Of a stretch of 28,491 nucleotides of DNA, positions 1 through 8,120 are shown one piece after another. The stretch is from Spongiibacteraceae bacterium UBA5047 (GTDB taxonomy: Bacteria > Pseudomonadota > Gammaproteobacteria > Pseudomonadales > Spongiibacteraceae). The DNA is taken from contig DIBR01000067.1 of the NCBI GenBank assembly GCA_002415025.1, forward strand, positions 1 to 28,491, read 5' to 3'. The translations under genes and the position numbers were made by a program. Within the stretch, counting starts at the first letter, position 1, and each line of letters opens with the position of its first letter. Below the pieces are notes generated by a model that did not search any database, was not told where the DNA came from, and saw only the letters and a list, made by a program, of their open reading frames with translations.

Positions 1-157
1 GAACGCGCAGATCCGCTCGCAACCCTGCGCTTATGCGGGCCTATGGTCGATAGCGAATATACGGTGTGTTTGCATTTTGTAGGCCGGAATAAGCGAAGTG
101 TTTCCGGCAGAACGAACGCGCAGATCCGCTCGCAACGCTGCGCTTATGCGGGCCTAC
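1..157. repeat. REP-like repeat cluster (three 30-nt units, BIME-like)
   Basis: Three copies of one 30-nt unit: 15-44 (minus), 79-108 (plus) and 128-157 (minus). Each unit reads GTAG (ATAG in the first copy), then a 7-nt stem arm, a 12-nt loop with core TAAGCG, then the second stem arm. The stem at 79-108 is perfect (GCCGGAA/TTCCGGC); the two minus-strand copies each have one stem mismatch. The flanks are duplicated too: 1-43 and 114-156 are direct repeats differing at one base, with a 113-bp period. The same unit occurs twice at 15826-15894. The architecture resembles enterobacterial REP/BIME elements. The cluster lies just 3' of tesB, where it may also act in transcript ending or mRNA protection. 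It runs off the left edge of the window. Confidence 0.8.
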
Positions 158-179
158 AATATTTCCGACGTGCGACGCC

Positions 180-1043
180 TTAGCGCTTTATTCTCATAAT
201 GCCTTCCTGCGCCGTGCTGGCCACCAATCTTCCCTGTCGATCAAAAATCTGCCCCCGCACAAAGCCTCTGCCGTTTGAGGCGCTCGGGCTGTCCATGTCG
301 TAGAGCAACCAGTCATTGAAATCGAAAGGCCGGTGAAACCAGATGCTGTGATCAATGGTGGCCATGCGCATGTCTTCGGTCATGAACGAGAGATCGTGTG
401 GCTGGGTCGCGGTGGCCAGGAAGAAAAAATCCGAGGCGTAGGCCATTACATACTGGTGTATCAAAGGGTCATGGGGCAGAGTGCCGTTGGGGCGCATCCA
501 CAATTGCCGATGTGCTTTTGTCCGCTCGGCCGCTGGTAGATCCTGTCGGTTGGCCGATCGGAAATCGATTGCGCGAATGGCGTTGAATTTAGGTAGCCAG
601 TCTTCGGGCGCCTGCAATATCTTGTCTTCGGTAAATTCCAGGTCGCGCGGTAGTCCCTCCGGCTCCGGGGCAGCTGGCATGGATGCGCCGTGGTCAAGCC
701 CCTCCATTTCAACCTGAAACGAGCAGGTCATAAAAAAGATGGGCCTGCCTTTCTGTACGGCTTTCACACGGCGGTTGGAGATGGTGCCCGCGTCAAGGTT
801 GTTTTCCACTTCAAAGATAATGGGGTGATCGGGGTCGCCCGGTCGTAAAAAGTAAGAGTGAAAAGAATGTACATCGCGATCGGCTGCAACTTGTTGCTTT
901 GCTGCCGACAATGATTGTGCAATCACTTGTCCGCCATATACGCGCCCCCAGTCAGTTGCTTCGCTCTGACCGCGGTAAAGATTTTCGTCAATCTTTTCCA
1001 AGGTGAGTAATTTGATCAACTGGTTTAAAGCATTGGTCGCCAC
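180..1043 (-). CDS. tesB: Acyl-CoA thioesterase II
   Basis: Cytoplasmic thioesterase that hydrolyses medium- and long-chain acyl-CoA to free fatty acid and CoA. The 287 residues match the family length (E. coli TesB 286) and span the double hot-dog fold. The expected catalytic set is visible: Asp205 in AYASD, Thr229 in ATIDHS and Gln279 in TAQEG, lining up with Asp204/Thr228/Gln278 of E. coli. An early DWGRVYGGQVIAQ segment is also typical. The start codon is GTG at 1041-1043, supported by GGGAG nine bases upstream. The gene is divergent from the MaoC-like hydratase, 95 bp away. Both are acyl-CoA enzymes, so a shared fatty-acid context is plausible but inferred. The 3' side runs into the REP cluster, and no other terminator is seen. 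Confidence 0.95.
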   Translation of the reverse strand: MATNALNQLIKLLTLEKIDENLYRGQSEATDWGRVYGGQVIAQSLSAAKQQVAADRDVHSFHSYFLRPGDPDHPIIFEVENNLDAGTISNRRVKAVQKGRPIFFMTCSFQVEMEGLDHGASMPAAPEPEGLPRDLEFTEDKILQAPEDWLPKFNAIRAIDFRSANRQDLPAAERTKAHRQLWMRPNGTLPHDPLIHQYVMAYASDFFFLATATQPHDLSFMTEDMRMATIDHSIWFHRPFDFNDWLLYDMDSPSASNGRGFVRGQIFDRQGRLVASTAQEGIMRIKR

Positions 1044-1138
1044 GTTGCTAAACTCCCTATAGCTGTACAGAAGATTGTGTCGTATTAAGGGGCAAGTATA
1101 CAGTGACTGTGTGAACCGAACCTCGCCGGAGCAAGGAA

Positions 1139-1600
1139 ATGCCCGTGGTTATTTTAAAAGAGAAGATTCGCGACTATATCGGCTTTGTGTGCGAACCGAC
1201 GCACTGGCATATCGTAACCCGGGAGCAGGTGAATGCCTTTGCCGACACCACGCTGGATCACCAGTTTATTCACGTGGATGAAAGTGCCGCAAAAAAGACG
1301 CCTTTTGGCGGCACCATCGCCCACGGATTTTTGACACTGTCGATGTTGGCACATTTTGCGGAAACTTTTAGTGTGGTGGTAGACGGTCTGACAATGGCTA
1401 TGAACTACGGCTTCGACAAGGTCCGGTTTCTGGCTCCGGTGCATGTGGGCAAGGCTATTCGGGCGCAGGCGCGCATTGTGGATATTGTGGAAAGGCGCTC
1501 AGGACAGTACCTGATTCATTATCATGTGGACATTGAGATTCGTGGTGAGGACAGGCCGGCACTCAGTGCTCAATGGTTTGCCGTGATTTTTACTGATTAG
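1139..1600 (+). CDS. MaoC-like (R)-enoyl-CoA hydratase
   Basis: 153-residue single hot-dog protein of the MaoC dehydratase family. These enzymes hydrate trans-2-enoyl-CoA to (R)-3-hydroxyacyl-CoA, as PhaJ does, or act on related CoA thioesters. The family's hydratase signature is present: Asp40 and His45 in TTLDHQFIHVDE, followed by FGGTIAHGFLTLSM, which lines the active site. The ATG at 1139 has GGAG seven bases upstream. Some members are annotated as nodulation protein N-like. The exact substrate cannot be told from sequence. It is divergent from tesB and is followed 97 bp later by an unrelated cupin gene. No terminator is visible between the two, so co-transcription with the cupin is possible. 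Confidence 0.88.
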   Translation: MPVVILKEKIRDYIGFVCEPTHWHIVTREQVNAFADTTLDHQFIHVDESAAKKTPFGGTIAHGFLTLSMLAHFAETFSVVVDGLTMAMNYGFDKVRFLAPVHVGKAIRAQARIVDIVERRSGQYLIHYHVDIEIRGEDRPALSAQWFAVIFTD

Positions 1601-1697
1601 GTGCTCACGGGCTGAGTGAAAGATTTGTCATGGCGCAATCCCGGTGCGCGCGCTAGTCTTGTGCTATCCAACTGATAATTACCAAGCGGAGAACCCT

Positions 1698-2246
1698 ATG
1701 GACCAGGCTAAAATTGAAGCCCTGATTGCGGATTTTGAAAACCGCCCGATTATTCCAACGGTCGGCGCCGCCGATACGCTGTTGCTGGAAGAAAACGATA
1801 TGCCCTGGCTGATGTCGCCCGACGGCAGCCAAAGCCAGTTGTTGCAGGTGGATTTGAATCAGGGCCTTTGGGTCGTGAAAAACCGGTTTATGCCGGGTTT
1901 TGCCATCGACAAGCATTACCATACGGGTTCTGTGTTTGCGGTGACGCTGAAGGGTGAATGGTATTACAAGGAATATCCGGATCAGGTGAACAAGCCGGGC
2001 TCATATCTGTTTGAGCCTGCCGGTTCGGTGCATACCCTGATGGTGCCGGAAAAGCAGGAAGGGCCAACAGAGGTCTGGTTTGCCATTTACGGCGCTAATA
2101 TCAACATGGATGCCGACGGTAATATTATTTCGGTCATTGACGCTCACGCGATTCTTGAAGGTTACACCAAGTATTGTGATGCCATGGGCGAGAACTGCGA
2201 AAACCTGATTGTGAATGGCGAGCAGCCGTACAAAAAAGACAAGTAA
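1698..2246 (+). CDS. Cupin, 2,4'-dihydroxyacetophenone dioxygenase-like
   Basis: Small single-domain cupin of 182 residues. The first cupin motif is seen as HYHTGSVFAVTLKGEWYY (His73 and His75 as likely metal ligands). The second is GSYLFEPAGSVHTLMVP (His112). This pattern fits the ChrR-like/2,4'-dihydroxyacetophenone dioxygenase family. Members bind a metal and some cleave aromatic ketones, but most are uncharacterised. I therefore call the fold, not the reaction. An upstream in-frame start at 1644 exists, but ATG 1698 has GGAG six bases ahead and gives the normal family length. There is no signal peptide, so it is probably cytoplasmic. It faces pilR, with a REP-like hairpin in the gap. Confidence 0.8.
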   Translation: MDQAKIEALIADFENRPIIPTVGAADTLLLEENDMPWLMSPDGSQSQLLQVDLNQGLWVVKNRFMPGFAIDKHYHTGSVFAVTLKGEWYYKEYPDQVNKPGSYLFEPAGSVHTLMVPEKQEGPTEVWFAIYGANINMDADGNIISVIDAHAILEGYTKYCDAMGENCENLIVNGEQPYKKDK

Positions 2247-2283
2247 CCATCGTGCTGCAGGGGCCAGCCCTGGCGCCGAACCG

Positions 2284-2315
2284 GAGCGGGCCTTGTTCGT
2301 GAACAGGGCTCGCTC
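2284..2315. repeat. Single REP-like hairpin between cupin and pilR
   Basis: Arms 2284-2298 and 2301-2315 form a 15-bp stem with two G-U wobbles and a tight loop. The segment 2296-2315 matches 7035-7054 with one difference, so it belongs to the Pseudomonas-type REP family also seen at 7035-7093. It lies between two convergent genes and has no T-run on either side. It may therefore block transcription or protect mRNA rather than act as a classic intrinsic terminator. Confidence 0.7.
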
Positions 2316-2333
2316 TTGCATGGACAGGCGACA

Positions 2334-3680
2334 CTACTCTCCGAGAATTTTCTTCGCCCGATAACGAAACTGCCTGAATGACAGCCCCAGCAGCGCCGCA
2401 GCTTCGGTTTTGTTGCCTTTTGTCCGGCTCAGCGCCGCCTCAATCGCGTCTCGTTCAATGCCGCTGAGATAGCCTTCCAGATCGCCAAAGGCATCTTCGG
2501 CGGACACACCGGCGCCGGATTTTTCCGTAGCTGCGGGGTTTGGTAGCTGAAGGTCGTCTATGTTGATGGCGTCTTCATCGCACAGGGTTACCGCTCGTTC
2601 GAGAATGTTTTCAAGTTCGCGAACGTTGCCGGGAAACGCGTAGTTTTCGAGCGCGGCTAATGCGTCGGTATTCAACTGCGGGGTGGCAATACCCCATTCG
2701 CCGCACAGCCGCTCAAGAATGGCTTTGGCAAGTAGCGGAATATCTTCCCGGCGCTGTCGCAAACTGGGTACTGCAACTTCAATTACGTTAATGCGATAAA
2801 AAAGGTCTGTTCGAAAATGGCCTGCTGCCACTTGATCGGTAAGGTTTTTGTGGGTGGCGCTTAGCAGGCGAATATCTACCGGAATTTCCTTGTTTGACCC
2901 GATGGGACGAACACTTTTGTTCTGGATGGCGCGCAGCAGTTTAACTTGCATGCTCAAAGGTAAGTCGGCAATTTCGTCGAGAAACAATGTGCCGCCGCTG
3001 GCGGCTTCGAAAAGGCCTGCCTTGTCGGAGGTTGCTCCGGTAAAGCTGCCTTTGGTATGCCCGAAGAACTCGCTTTCCATCAGCTCTGAGGGAATGGCGC
3101 CGCAGTTCACTGGCACAAAAGGGGCGTCGCAGCGTGGGCCGCTGGCATGAATCAGTCTGGCTACCACTTCCTTGCCGCTGCCGGATTCGCCGCTGATATA
3201 GACCGGAGCCTGACTGCGGCTAAGTTTGTGAATCTGGCGGCGCAAGGTGGCAATGCTGTCCGCTTCGCCGATGAGTTGAGTGGCGCCGCCGAGTTCGGGT
3301 GCGTCATTCTGGCCTTCGAGGCTGACGGCGTTTTTAACCAGTGCGCGCAAGCGCTCCAGATCTATGGGCTTGGATATAAAGTCGAATGCGCCAGCCTTCA
3401 AAGATTCAGTGGCCAGATCAATGCTGCCGTAGGCGGTGATAACAGCGATTGGTAGTTCGTCCGGTCGTTGCTGGAGTTGTTTGATCAGGTCGAGGCCACT
3501 GCCGTCGGGCAGTTTCATGTCAGTCAGACATAGGGAAAACTGGGTTTTGGCCAGCAGTTGGTGCGCCTCTGCCAGCGTTGCGGCACTCATGGTGTGGTAT
3601 CCCATGCGGCTGAGCGTAAGCTCCAGCAGCTCGCGTATGTCTGGTTCGTCGTCAATGATCAGTATGGGGTTATGGTTCAT
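2334..3680 (-). CDS. pilR: Sigma-54-dependent response regulator PilR
   Basis: 448-residue NtrC-class activator. The N-terminal receiver domain has the acidic pocket Asp10-Asp11, the phospho-acceptor Asp54 (LTDMKLPDG) and Lys104. The AAA+ domain follows, with Walker A GESGSGKE (164-171), the sigma-54-contacting loop GSFTGA (211-216) and Walker B TLFLDEI (231-237). The C-terminus is a Fis-type helix-turn-helix ending NKTEAAALLGLSFRQFRYR. In Pseudomonas, PilR with RpoN turns on the pilin gene pilA. The partner PilS lies immediately upstream with a 2-nt gap, and the wider neighbourhood (bamD-rluD-pgeF-clpB) matches the Pseudomonas pilSR locus. That context supports PilR over other NtrC-family regulators. 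No pilin gene is in the window. Confidence 0.93.
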   Translation of the reverse strand: MNHNPILIIDDEPDIRELLELTLSRMGYHTMSAATLAEAHQLLAKTQFSLCLTDMKLPDGSGLDLIKQLQQRPDELPIAVITAYGSIDLATESLKAGAFDFISKPIDLERLRALVKNAVSLEGQNDAPELGGATQLIGEADSIATLRRQIHKLSRSQAPVYISGESGSGKEVVARLIHASGPRCDAPFVPVNCGAIPSELMESEFFGHTKGSFTGATSDKAGLFEAASGGTLFLDEIADLPLSMQVKLLRAIQNKSVRPIGSNKEIPVDIRLLSATHKNLTDQVAAGHFRTDLFYRINVIEVAVPSLRQRREDIPLLAKAILERLCGEWGIATPQLNTDALAALENYAFPGNVRELENILERAVTLCDEDAINIDDLQLPNPAATEKSGAGVSAEDAFGDLEGYLSGIERDAIEAALSRTKGNKTEAAALLGLSFRQFRYRAKKILGE

Positions 3681-3682
3681 GC

Positions 3683-5272
3683 TTACTCAATGGCGTGACG
3701 TCTGTCCGGGTGACTGAAGGATAGCCGAAAGCAGCTCTTGCCGTCATGGTTGCGAAGCCAGGAAAGGTGGATCTGGTTGGTATCACACAGCTCTTTGCAA
3801 ATGTAGAGCCCTAGCCCGGTGCCGGAGCTTTCGGTAGTAAAGAAGGGTTCGAATATGCGGTCGAGGTCCTGCTCAGCCACGCCGGGGCCGTCGTCGACTA
3901 TGTCGAGTACGGGGGCGGGTAGTGAGTTGTCTGCCCGCAACTGCAGGGCGAGGTGCGGCTGGCCTGTTGCCGCCATACTGTAGCGCAGGCCGTTGTCGAC
4001 AATTGTGGTAAGGATTTGGTGCAGTTGGTCGCGGTCGACATTGACCGTAAAGTTGTCGCCAATGCATTCGGTCGTCAGGGAGCAGGGAGTTGCTGCCGAG
4101 ACTTCGTAGTCGTCGGCAAAGCGCAGCAGCCACTCTTGCAGGTCAAAGTGGGCGGGGGACGGGCTTTTGCGACGGGACAGCTGCAAGATATTTTCGATGA
4201 TGTTGTTCATGCGCGACGATTGCTGCAGCACGATGTCGGCCAGACGCCGGTCTGTTGTTTCCAGCGAAGCGGACTCGGCGAGTAGCTGCGCAGCGTGGCT
4301 GATAGCGCCCAGGGGGTTGCGAATTTCGTGGGCAATGCTGGCGGTAAACTGGCCGAGCGATGCGAGCTTGAGTTGCTGTGCTTGCTGCGAAAGCTGGCTG
4401 ACGTCTTCGACGAATAGCAGGTGGTCGTCCAGTTGCGCGTCTCCCAGCGTGGCCCGGCTTATTTGCAGTAAGCGGCCGGATTCATGCAGGCGTAACTGCG
4501 TCGATTCGCCGGTCTCAGTGGCGAGGGTGTTTAGCAGGGAGCGTGGCGCAAGTTGCGGCATGGTGCTGTTGATATAGGAGATGGACAGCATTTCTGCCGC
4601 GGCTTCATTAATCAGGCGAATGACGCCGTCCTTGCGCAGTACCACTATGCCGGTACGCATGTTCTGCACAATGCGCTCGCTGATACGCAGTAGCTGTTGT
4701 ACGTCGGCTTTGCGTTCGTCGGCCAGTTGCTGGGCGCTGGCAATGCGGCGACTGAGATATTGCACAGCGATGCTGGTGGTGAAGAAGGCCATGCCGAGCA
4801 AGCCGGCCCCGGCCAGGTCGCTGTTTACGGCTGTTTCGTAGGCGATTTGAAACATCACGTCGGCAATGGCCGCTATCGAGGCCATTGCCGCCAGCAGTAT
4901 GCCCAGGCGCCCCTGCAGCAGCATGTTGCCGGCGGCGATGGTGGGCAGAATCAGCAGCGTCATGCCACCTACTTCCCGGCCGGAGCTGTGGCTAATGAGG
5001 ATAAGGATAAAAATATCGATCAGCAGGCCCGAAAAAATCTGCGCGGCGTTACCGATTCTGCGGCTGAATGATTGGTAGAGCAGCAATGCAACGGCATAGA
5101 GTGAGTAAAGCGCCGTTGTAGTAATGAACATCAGGGGCTCGTGCGCGCCGACGATGGGGTCGTCGACCGTCAGCAGGAACATGATGGTTAGTAGCAGGCC
5201 GAGCAGCGCACGATAGCCCGAATAAATGATCAGGAGCGCCCAGTTTTGAGGGTTTCTTGCGGCTAGCTGCAT
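3683..5272 (-). CDS. pilS: Membrane sensor histidine kinase PilS
   Basis: 529-residue inner-membrane kinase. The first about 175 residues hold roughly six hydrophobic segments, as in PilS. A PAS-like region follows (about 195-290, including MRTGIVVLRKDGVIRLIN). The dimerisation/phosphotransfer helix has His315 in ASIAHEIRNPLGA, and the HATPase domain ends with DIVDDGPGV and GTGLGLYICKEL. PilS phosphorylates PilR; in Pseudomonas it monitors pilin level in the membrane to adjust pilA transcription. The ATG at 5272 gives normal length, but the ribosome-binding site is weak and I cannot exclude a start a few codons downstream. The gene is divergent from nadE and tightly coupled to pilR. Confidence 0.92.
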   Translation of the reverse strand: MQLAARNPQNWALLIIYSGYRALLGLLLTIMFLLTVDDPIVGAHEPLMFITTTALYSLYAVALLLYQSFSRRIGNAAQIFSGLLIDIFILILISHSSGREVGGMTLLILPTIAAGNMLLQGRLGILLAAMASIAAIADVMFQIAYETAVNSDLAGAGLLGMAFFTTSIAVQYLSRRIASAQQLADERKADVQQLLRISERIVQNMRTGIVVLRKDGVIRLINEAAAEMLSISYINSTMPQLAPRSLLNTLATETGESTQLRLHESGRLLQISRATLGDAQLDDHLLFVEDVSQLSQQAQQLKLASLGQFTASIAHEIRNPLGAISHAAQLLAESASLETTDRRLADIVLQQSSRMNNIIENILQLSRRKSPSPAHFDLQEWLLRFADDYEVSAATPCSLTTECIGDNFTVNVDRDQLHQILTTIVDNGLRYSMAATGQPHLALQLRADNSLPAPVLDIVDDGPGVAEQDLDRIFEPFFTTESSGTGLGLYICKELCDTNQIHLSWLRNHDGKSCFRLSFSHPDRRHAIE

Positions 5273-5332
5273 GCGGTGGGGTTAACTGCGAGGCCGATGG
5301 TTGTGGCTTCAGTGTATACCGTCTTTGTATGG

Positions 5333-5364
5333 GATGCGATCTGCCGCATCTGGTAGAATGCGGC
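5333..5364 (+). promoter_or_regulatory. Candidate nadE promoter with overlapping palindromes
   Basis: TGGTAGAAT at 5351-5359 looks like an extended -10 element for nadE; I see no good -35. Two palindromes share one arm here: GATGCG/CGCATC (5333-5338 with 5345-5350) and GCCGCAT/ATGCGGC (5343-5349 with 5358-5364). The second covers the -10. This could be an operator. The regulator is unknown. Confidence 0.4.
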
Positions 5365-5399
5365 CTCCCCTGAGAGGTCAGAATATCGGAGCAAGACTT

Positions 5400-7028
5400 A
5401 TGGGCGCTGAAGTGTCGGTTGTTATGGCGCAGATCAATACGGTTGTCGGTGATATAGACGGCAATACCCGGGCGATTGTTGCTGCGGTCGACAAGGCTCG
5501 GCAGCAGGGCGCCCATTTGATTCTGTTTCCGGAATTGGCCCTGACGGGCTATCCGCCGGAAGACTTGCTGTTGCGCCCCAGCCTGGAAATCCGCATTGGC
5601 AATGCGCTGCAGCAGCTTTGCGAACACAGCCGCGACATTGCTGTTCTGGTCGGTTTGCCTCTGCACAAGAACGGCAAGCTTTACAACGCGGCGGCGCTGC
5701 TGCGTGACGGCGCGCTTGAGGCGGTTTATTGCAAGCATCAACTGCCAAACTATCGGGTGTTTGACGAGGTGCGTTATTTTCAATCCGGTAGCGACGCCCT
5801 GGTATTTGATCTGAACGGTGTTCGCATGGGCGTTACCGTCTGTGAGGATATCTGGTCGCCCGACCCGGCAGCCAAGGCAGTCGCGGCCGGGGCGCAGGTG
5901 CTGTTGAACCTCAATGCATCTCCCTTTCATGTGGGCAAACAGGCCGAGCGTGAGGCGACCGTGGCCAAGCGCTGTGCAGAAAATGCTGTGCCGGTGCTGT
6001 ATGTGAATATGGTGGGTGCGCAGGATGAGCTGGTGTTCGATGGCGGTTCTTTTGCCATGGCCGCGAACGGTGAATTGCGCATGCGGGCAGGCCATCTTGA
6101 TGAGCAGTTGCTGACGGCAACGCTGTCGTCAGATGGGAAAATGTGTGATGTGGCGGCCGGAGAGATTGCGAACGAACCTGCCGAGCTGGCCAGTATTTAC
6201 GACGCCTTGGTGGTGGGCGTGCGCGATTACGTCAACAAGAATGGTTTCAAGGGTGTGGTGCTTGGTTTGTCTGGCGGTATTGATTCTGCGCTGACATTGG
6301 CGATTGCCGTCGATGCACTGGGCGCTGATCGCGTTGAAGCAGTGATGATGCCCTTTAAATACACCTCGACCATGAGCCTTGAAGACGCAGAAGAAGAAGC
6401 CTCCATACTTGGCGTACGCTATAGCGTGATGCCGATAGAGCCGATGTTTGAAGCCTTTACAGCGGCACTCAGCGAAGAGTTTGCCGGTCTGGCGGCCGAT
6501 AAAACCGAAGAAAACATGCAGGCGCGAATTCGTGGCGTGCTGCTGATGTCAATCTCCAACAAGAAGGGCTATCTGGTACTTACCACCGGCAACAAGAGCG
6601 AAATGGCGGTGGGCTACTCAACGCTCTATGGCGATATGGCAGGCGGTTTTGATGTGCTGAAAGATGTGTCCAAGCAGCGGGTGTTTGCCCTGTCGCGCTT
6701 TCGCAATACATTGTCGCCGGCGATTCCCCAGCGAGTGATCGACCGTCCGCCCTCGGCGGAGTTGGCGCCCGACCAAAAAGACGAAGATTCACTGCCACCT
6801 TATGACATTCTGGACCAGATTCTTGAGCATTACATCGAGCGCGATGCGAGCGCCGAGACGATTATTGCCATGGGCTTTAATCGCGAAGAGGTCGAGCGGG
6901 TGGTGCGACTGGTGGACATCAATGAATACAAACGCCGACAGGCGCCAATCGGTACGCGGGTGACCGAGCGGGGTTTCGGGCGCGACCGGCGTTATCCGAT
7001 TACCAATCGCTGGAAGGCGGGCGTTTAG
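5400..7028 (+). CDS. nadE: Glutamine-dependent NAD+ synthetase
   Basis: Two-domain enzyme that makes NAD+ from nicotinate adenine dinucleotide, ATP and glutamine, the last step of NAD synthesis. The N-terminal nitrilase-like glutaminase domain shows the Glu45-Lys112-Cys148 triad (FPELALTGYPPED, CKHQLPNYRVFDE, VTVCEDIW). The C-terminal synthetase domain has the pyrophosphate loop SGGIDS (291-296) and a TTGNKSEMAVGYSTLYGDMAGG segment. The reading frame is open from 5301. The ATG at 5400 is chosen because GGAG lies eight bases upstream and it gives 542 residues, the usual length; the extra 33 codons look unrelated to the family. It sits between pilS and bamD, which are adjacent in Pseudomonas, so this position looks like an insertion. 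Confidence 0.95.
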   Translation: MGAEVSVVMAQINTVVGDIDGNTRAIVAAVDKARQQGAHLILFPELALTGYPPEDLLLRPSLEIRIGNALQQLCEHSRDIAVLVGLPLHKNGKLYNAAALLRDGALEAVYCKHQLPNYRVFDEVRYFQSGSDALVFDLNGVRMGVTVCEDIWSPDPAAKAVAAGAQVLLNLNASPFHVGKQAEREATVAKRCAENAVPVLYVNMVGAQDELVFDGGSFAMAANGELRMRAGHLDEQLLTATLSSDGKMCDVAAGEIANEPAELASIYDALVVGVRDYVNKNGFKGVVLGLSGGIDSALTLAIAVDALGADRVEAVMMPFKYTSTMSLEDAEEEASILGVRYSVMPIEPMFEAFTAALSEEFAGLAADKTEENMQARIRGVLLMSISNKKGYLVLTTGNKSEMAVGYSTLYGDMAGGFDVLKDVSKQRVFALSRFRNTLSPAIPQRVIDRPPSAELAPDQKDEDSLPPYDILDQILEHYIERDASAETIIAMGFNREEVERVVRLVDINEYKRRQAPIGTRVTERGFGRDRRYPITNRWKAGV

Positions 7029-7034
7029 AGGCTG

Positions 7035-7093
7035 TTCGCGAACAGGGCTCGCTCCCACACGGTGATCCTGTAGGAGCGAGCCCTGCTCGCGAA
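7035..7093. repeat. Inverted pair of Pseudomonas-type REP elements
   Basis: Two 21-nt arms, 7035-7055 and 7073-7093, are reverse complements with one mismatch and are separated by 17 nt. The right arm includes GGAGCGAGCCCTGCTCGCGA, close to the well-known Pseudomonas REP sequence. It fills the gap between the convergent genes nadE and bamD and could fold as a long hairpin in either transcript, limiting read-through. The 3' end is followed by TTTT at 7097-7100. Confidence 0.8.
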
Positions 7094-7104
7094 GCATTTT
7101 GGCT

Positions 7105-8037
7105 TTAGCGTGGCCGCATACTCGGCCGCGGCGCTGCATCCCTGTTGACTTCTTTCTCGCCTTCGCCCGGCACGAATACCGGGCGGTTATCAAATTTAGG
7201 CGGGTCGTAGCGATCCACCAACCCCAGGGTTGCCCGGTTCAACCAGGATTGCTCCTGATCCTTGCCCACGGTGCTGTTGAAGTTGCCCTGCTCATCCAGC
7301 GCCGGGTGCTGGGGAAAGTTGCTGCGCAATACGGTCAGTGAGCGCTCGGCCAGATCATCCATATCCAGCAGCAAATAGGCCTGCACCATGACCGCGAGTG
7401 CATCGGGTACCGCCGAGGTTTGCGGCAGGTTTTCCACCACATAACGGCCGCGGTTGGCGGCGGCCATGTAGGCCTTGCGTTTGAAGTAGTAGTTGGCGAC
7501 GTTGATTTCGTAACGTGCCAGCCGGTTGCGCAGGTGTACCATGCGCGCGCGGGCATCACTGGCATATTGGCTGTCGGGGAAGCGTTGCAGCAATTGTCGG
7601 AAATCCTCAAAGGCCTGCACCGCTGCGCCCGGATCGCGCTGGCTCATATCGGTCGGGAAAAAGCGCTCCAGCAGGCCTTGCCCCTCGGTGTAATTGGACA
7701 GGCCGCGCATATAGTAGGCGTAGTCCACATTCGGGTGTTGGGGGTGCAGGCGAATAAAGCGGTCGGCAGCGGCGATGGCGGCTTCCGGCTCCAGACTGCG
7801 GTAGTGCGCGTAAATAATTTCGAGCTGGGCCTGTTCGGCGTAGGGCCCGAAGGGAAAGCGCGATTCCAGTAGTTGCAGGTTTTTGACTGCCAGCGTGTAG
7901 TTGTCGTTCTCCAGATGCTCCTGAGCCTGATCGTAGATCTGTTTCTCGGAAGACTCCTTCTCTTTATCCGGGTCGGATGCACAGGCGGCAAGCAGTCCGA
8001 CCAGTAAAATCATCAGACCGTGTTTAACAGCATTCAT
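7105..8037 (-). CDS. bamD: Outer-membrane assembly lipoprotein BamD
   Basis: Essential lipoprotein of the BAM complex, which inserts beta-barrel proteins into the outer membrane. The 310 residues begin with a lipoprotein signal ending LLAAC, lipidated Cys19, and Ala at +2 fits outer-membrane sorting. The body is a set of TPR-like helices, for example YAEQAQLEIIYAHYRSLEPE, AAADRFIRLHPQHPNVDYAYYMRG and FPDSQYASDARARM, the typical BamD/ComL order. The C-terminus beyond about residue 265 is polar, Pro/Arg-rich and longer than in E. coli BamD, as is common in Pseudomonas relatives. It is divergent from rluD, as in Pseudomonas. The start has only a weak GGGA upstream, but the signal peptide fixes it. 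Confidence 0.95.
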   Translation of the reverse strand: MNAVKHGLMILLVGLLAACASDPDKEKESSEKQIYDQAQEHLENDNYTLAVKNLQLLESRFPFGPYAEQAQLEIIYAHYRSLEPEAAIAAADRFIRLHPQHPNVDYAYYMRGLSNYTEGQGLLERFFPTDMSQRDPGAAVQAFEDFRQLLQRFPDSQYASDARARMVHLRNRLARYEINVANYYFKRKAYMAAANRGRYVVENLPQTSAVPDALAVMVQAYLLLDMDDLAERSLTVLRSNFPQHPALDEQGNFNSTVGKDQEQSWLNRATLGLVDRYDPPKFDNRPVFVPGEGEKEVNRDAAPRPSMRPR

Positions 8038-8120
8038 AGTGTGGCTTTCCCGGTTTTAGACGTGGATAATTCAAGGCGGCCTATTTAACCACAGCCACCC
8101 TATCGCATAAAGGTTGACGG

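Noticed and set aside
1..157. Direct repeats as a CRISPR array
   Set aside because: There are only two long repeats, the segment between them is itself a palindromic unit in opposite orientation, and no cas gene is present. REP/BIME explains it better.
5301..5399. Upstream extension of nadE
   Set aside because: No ribosome-binding site at 5301, the extra residues do not resemble the family, and the segment carries the promoter and palindromes.
5049..6095. 348-residue open frame on the minus strand across the pilS start and nadE
   Set aside because: It is antisense to two well-supported genes, is rich in His/Arg/Gln with no recognisable domain, and fits a shadow of GC-rich coding DNA.
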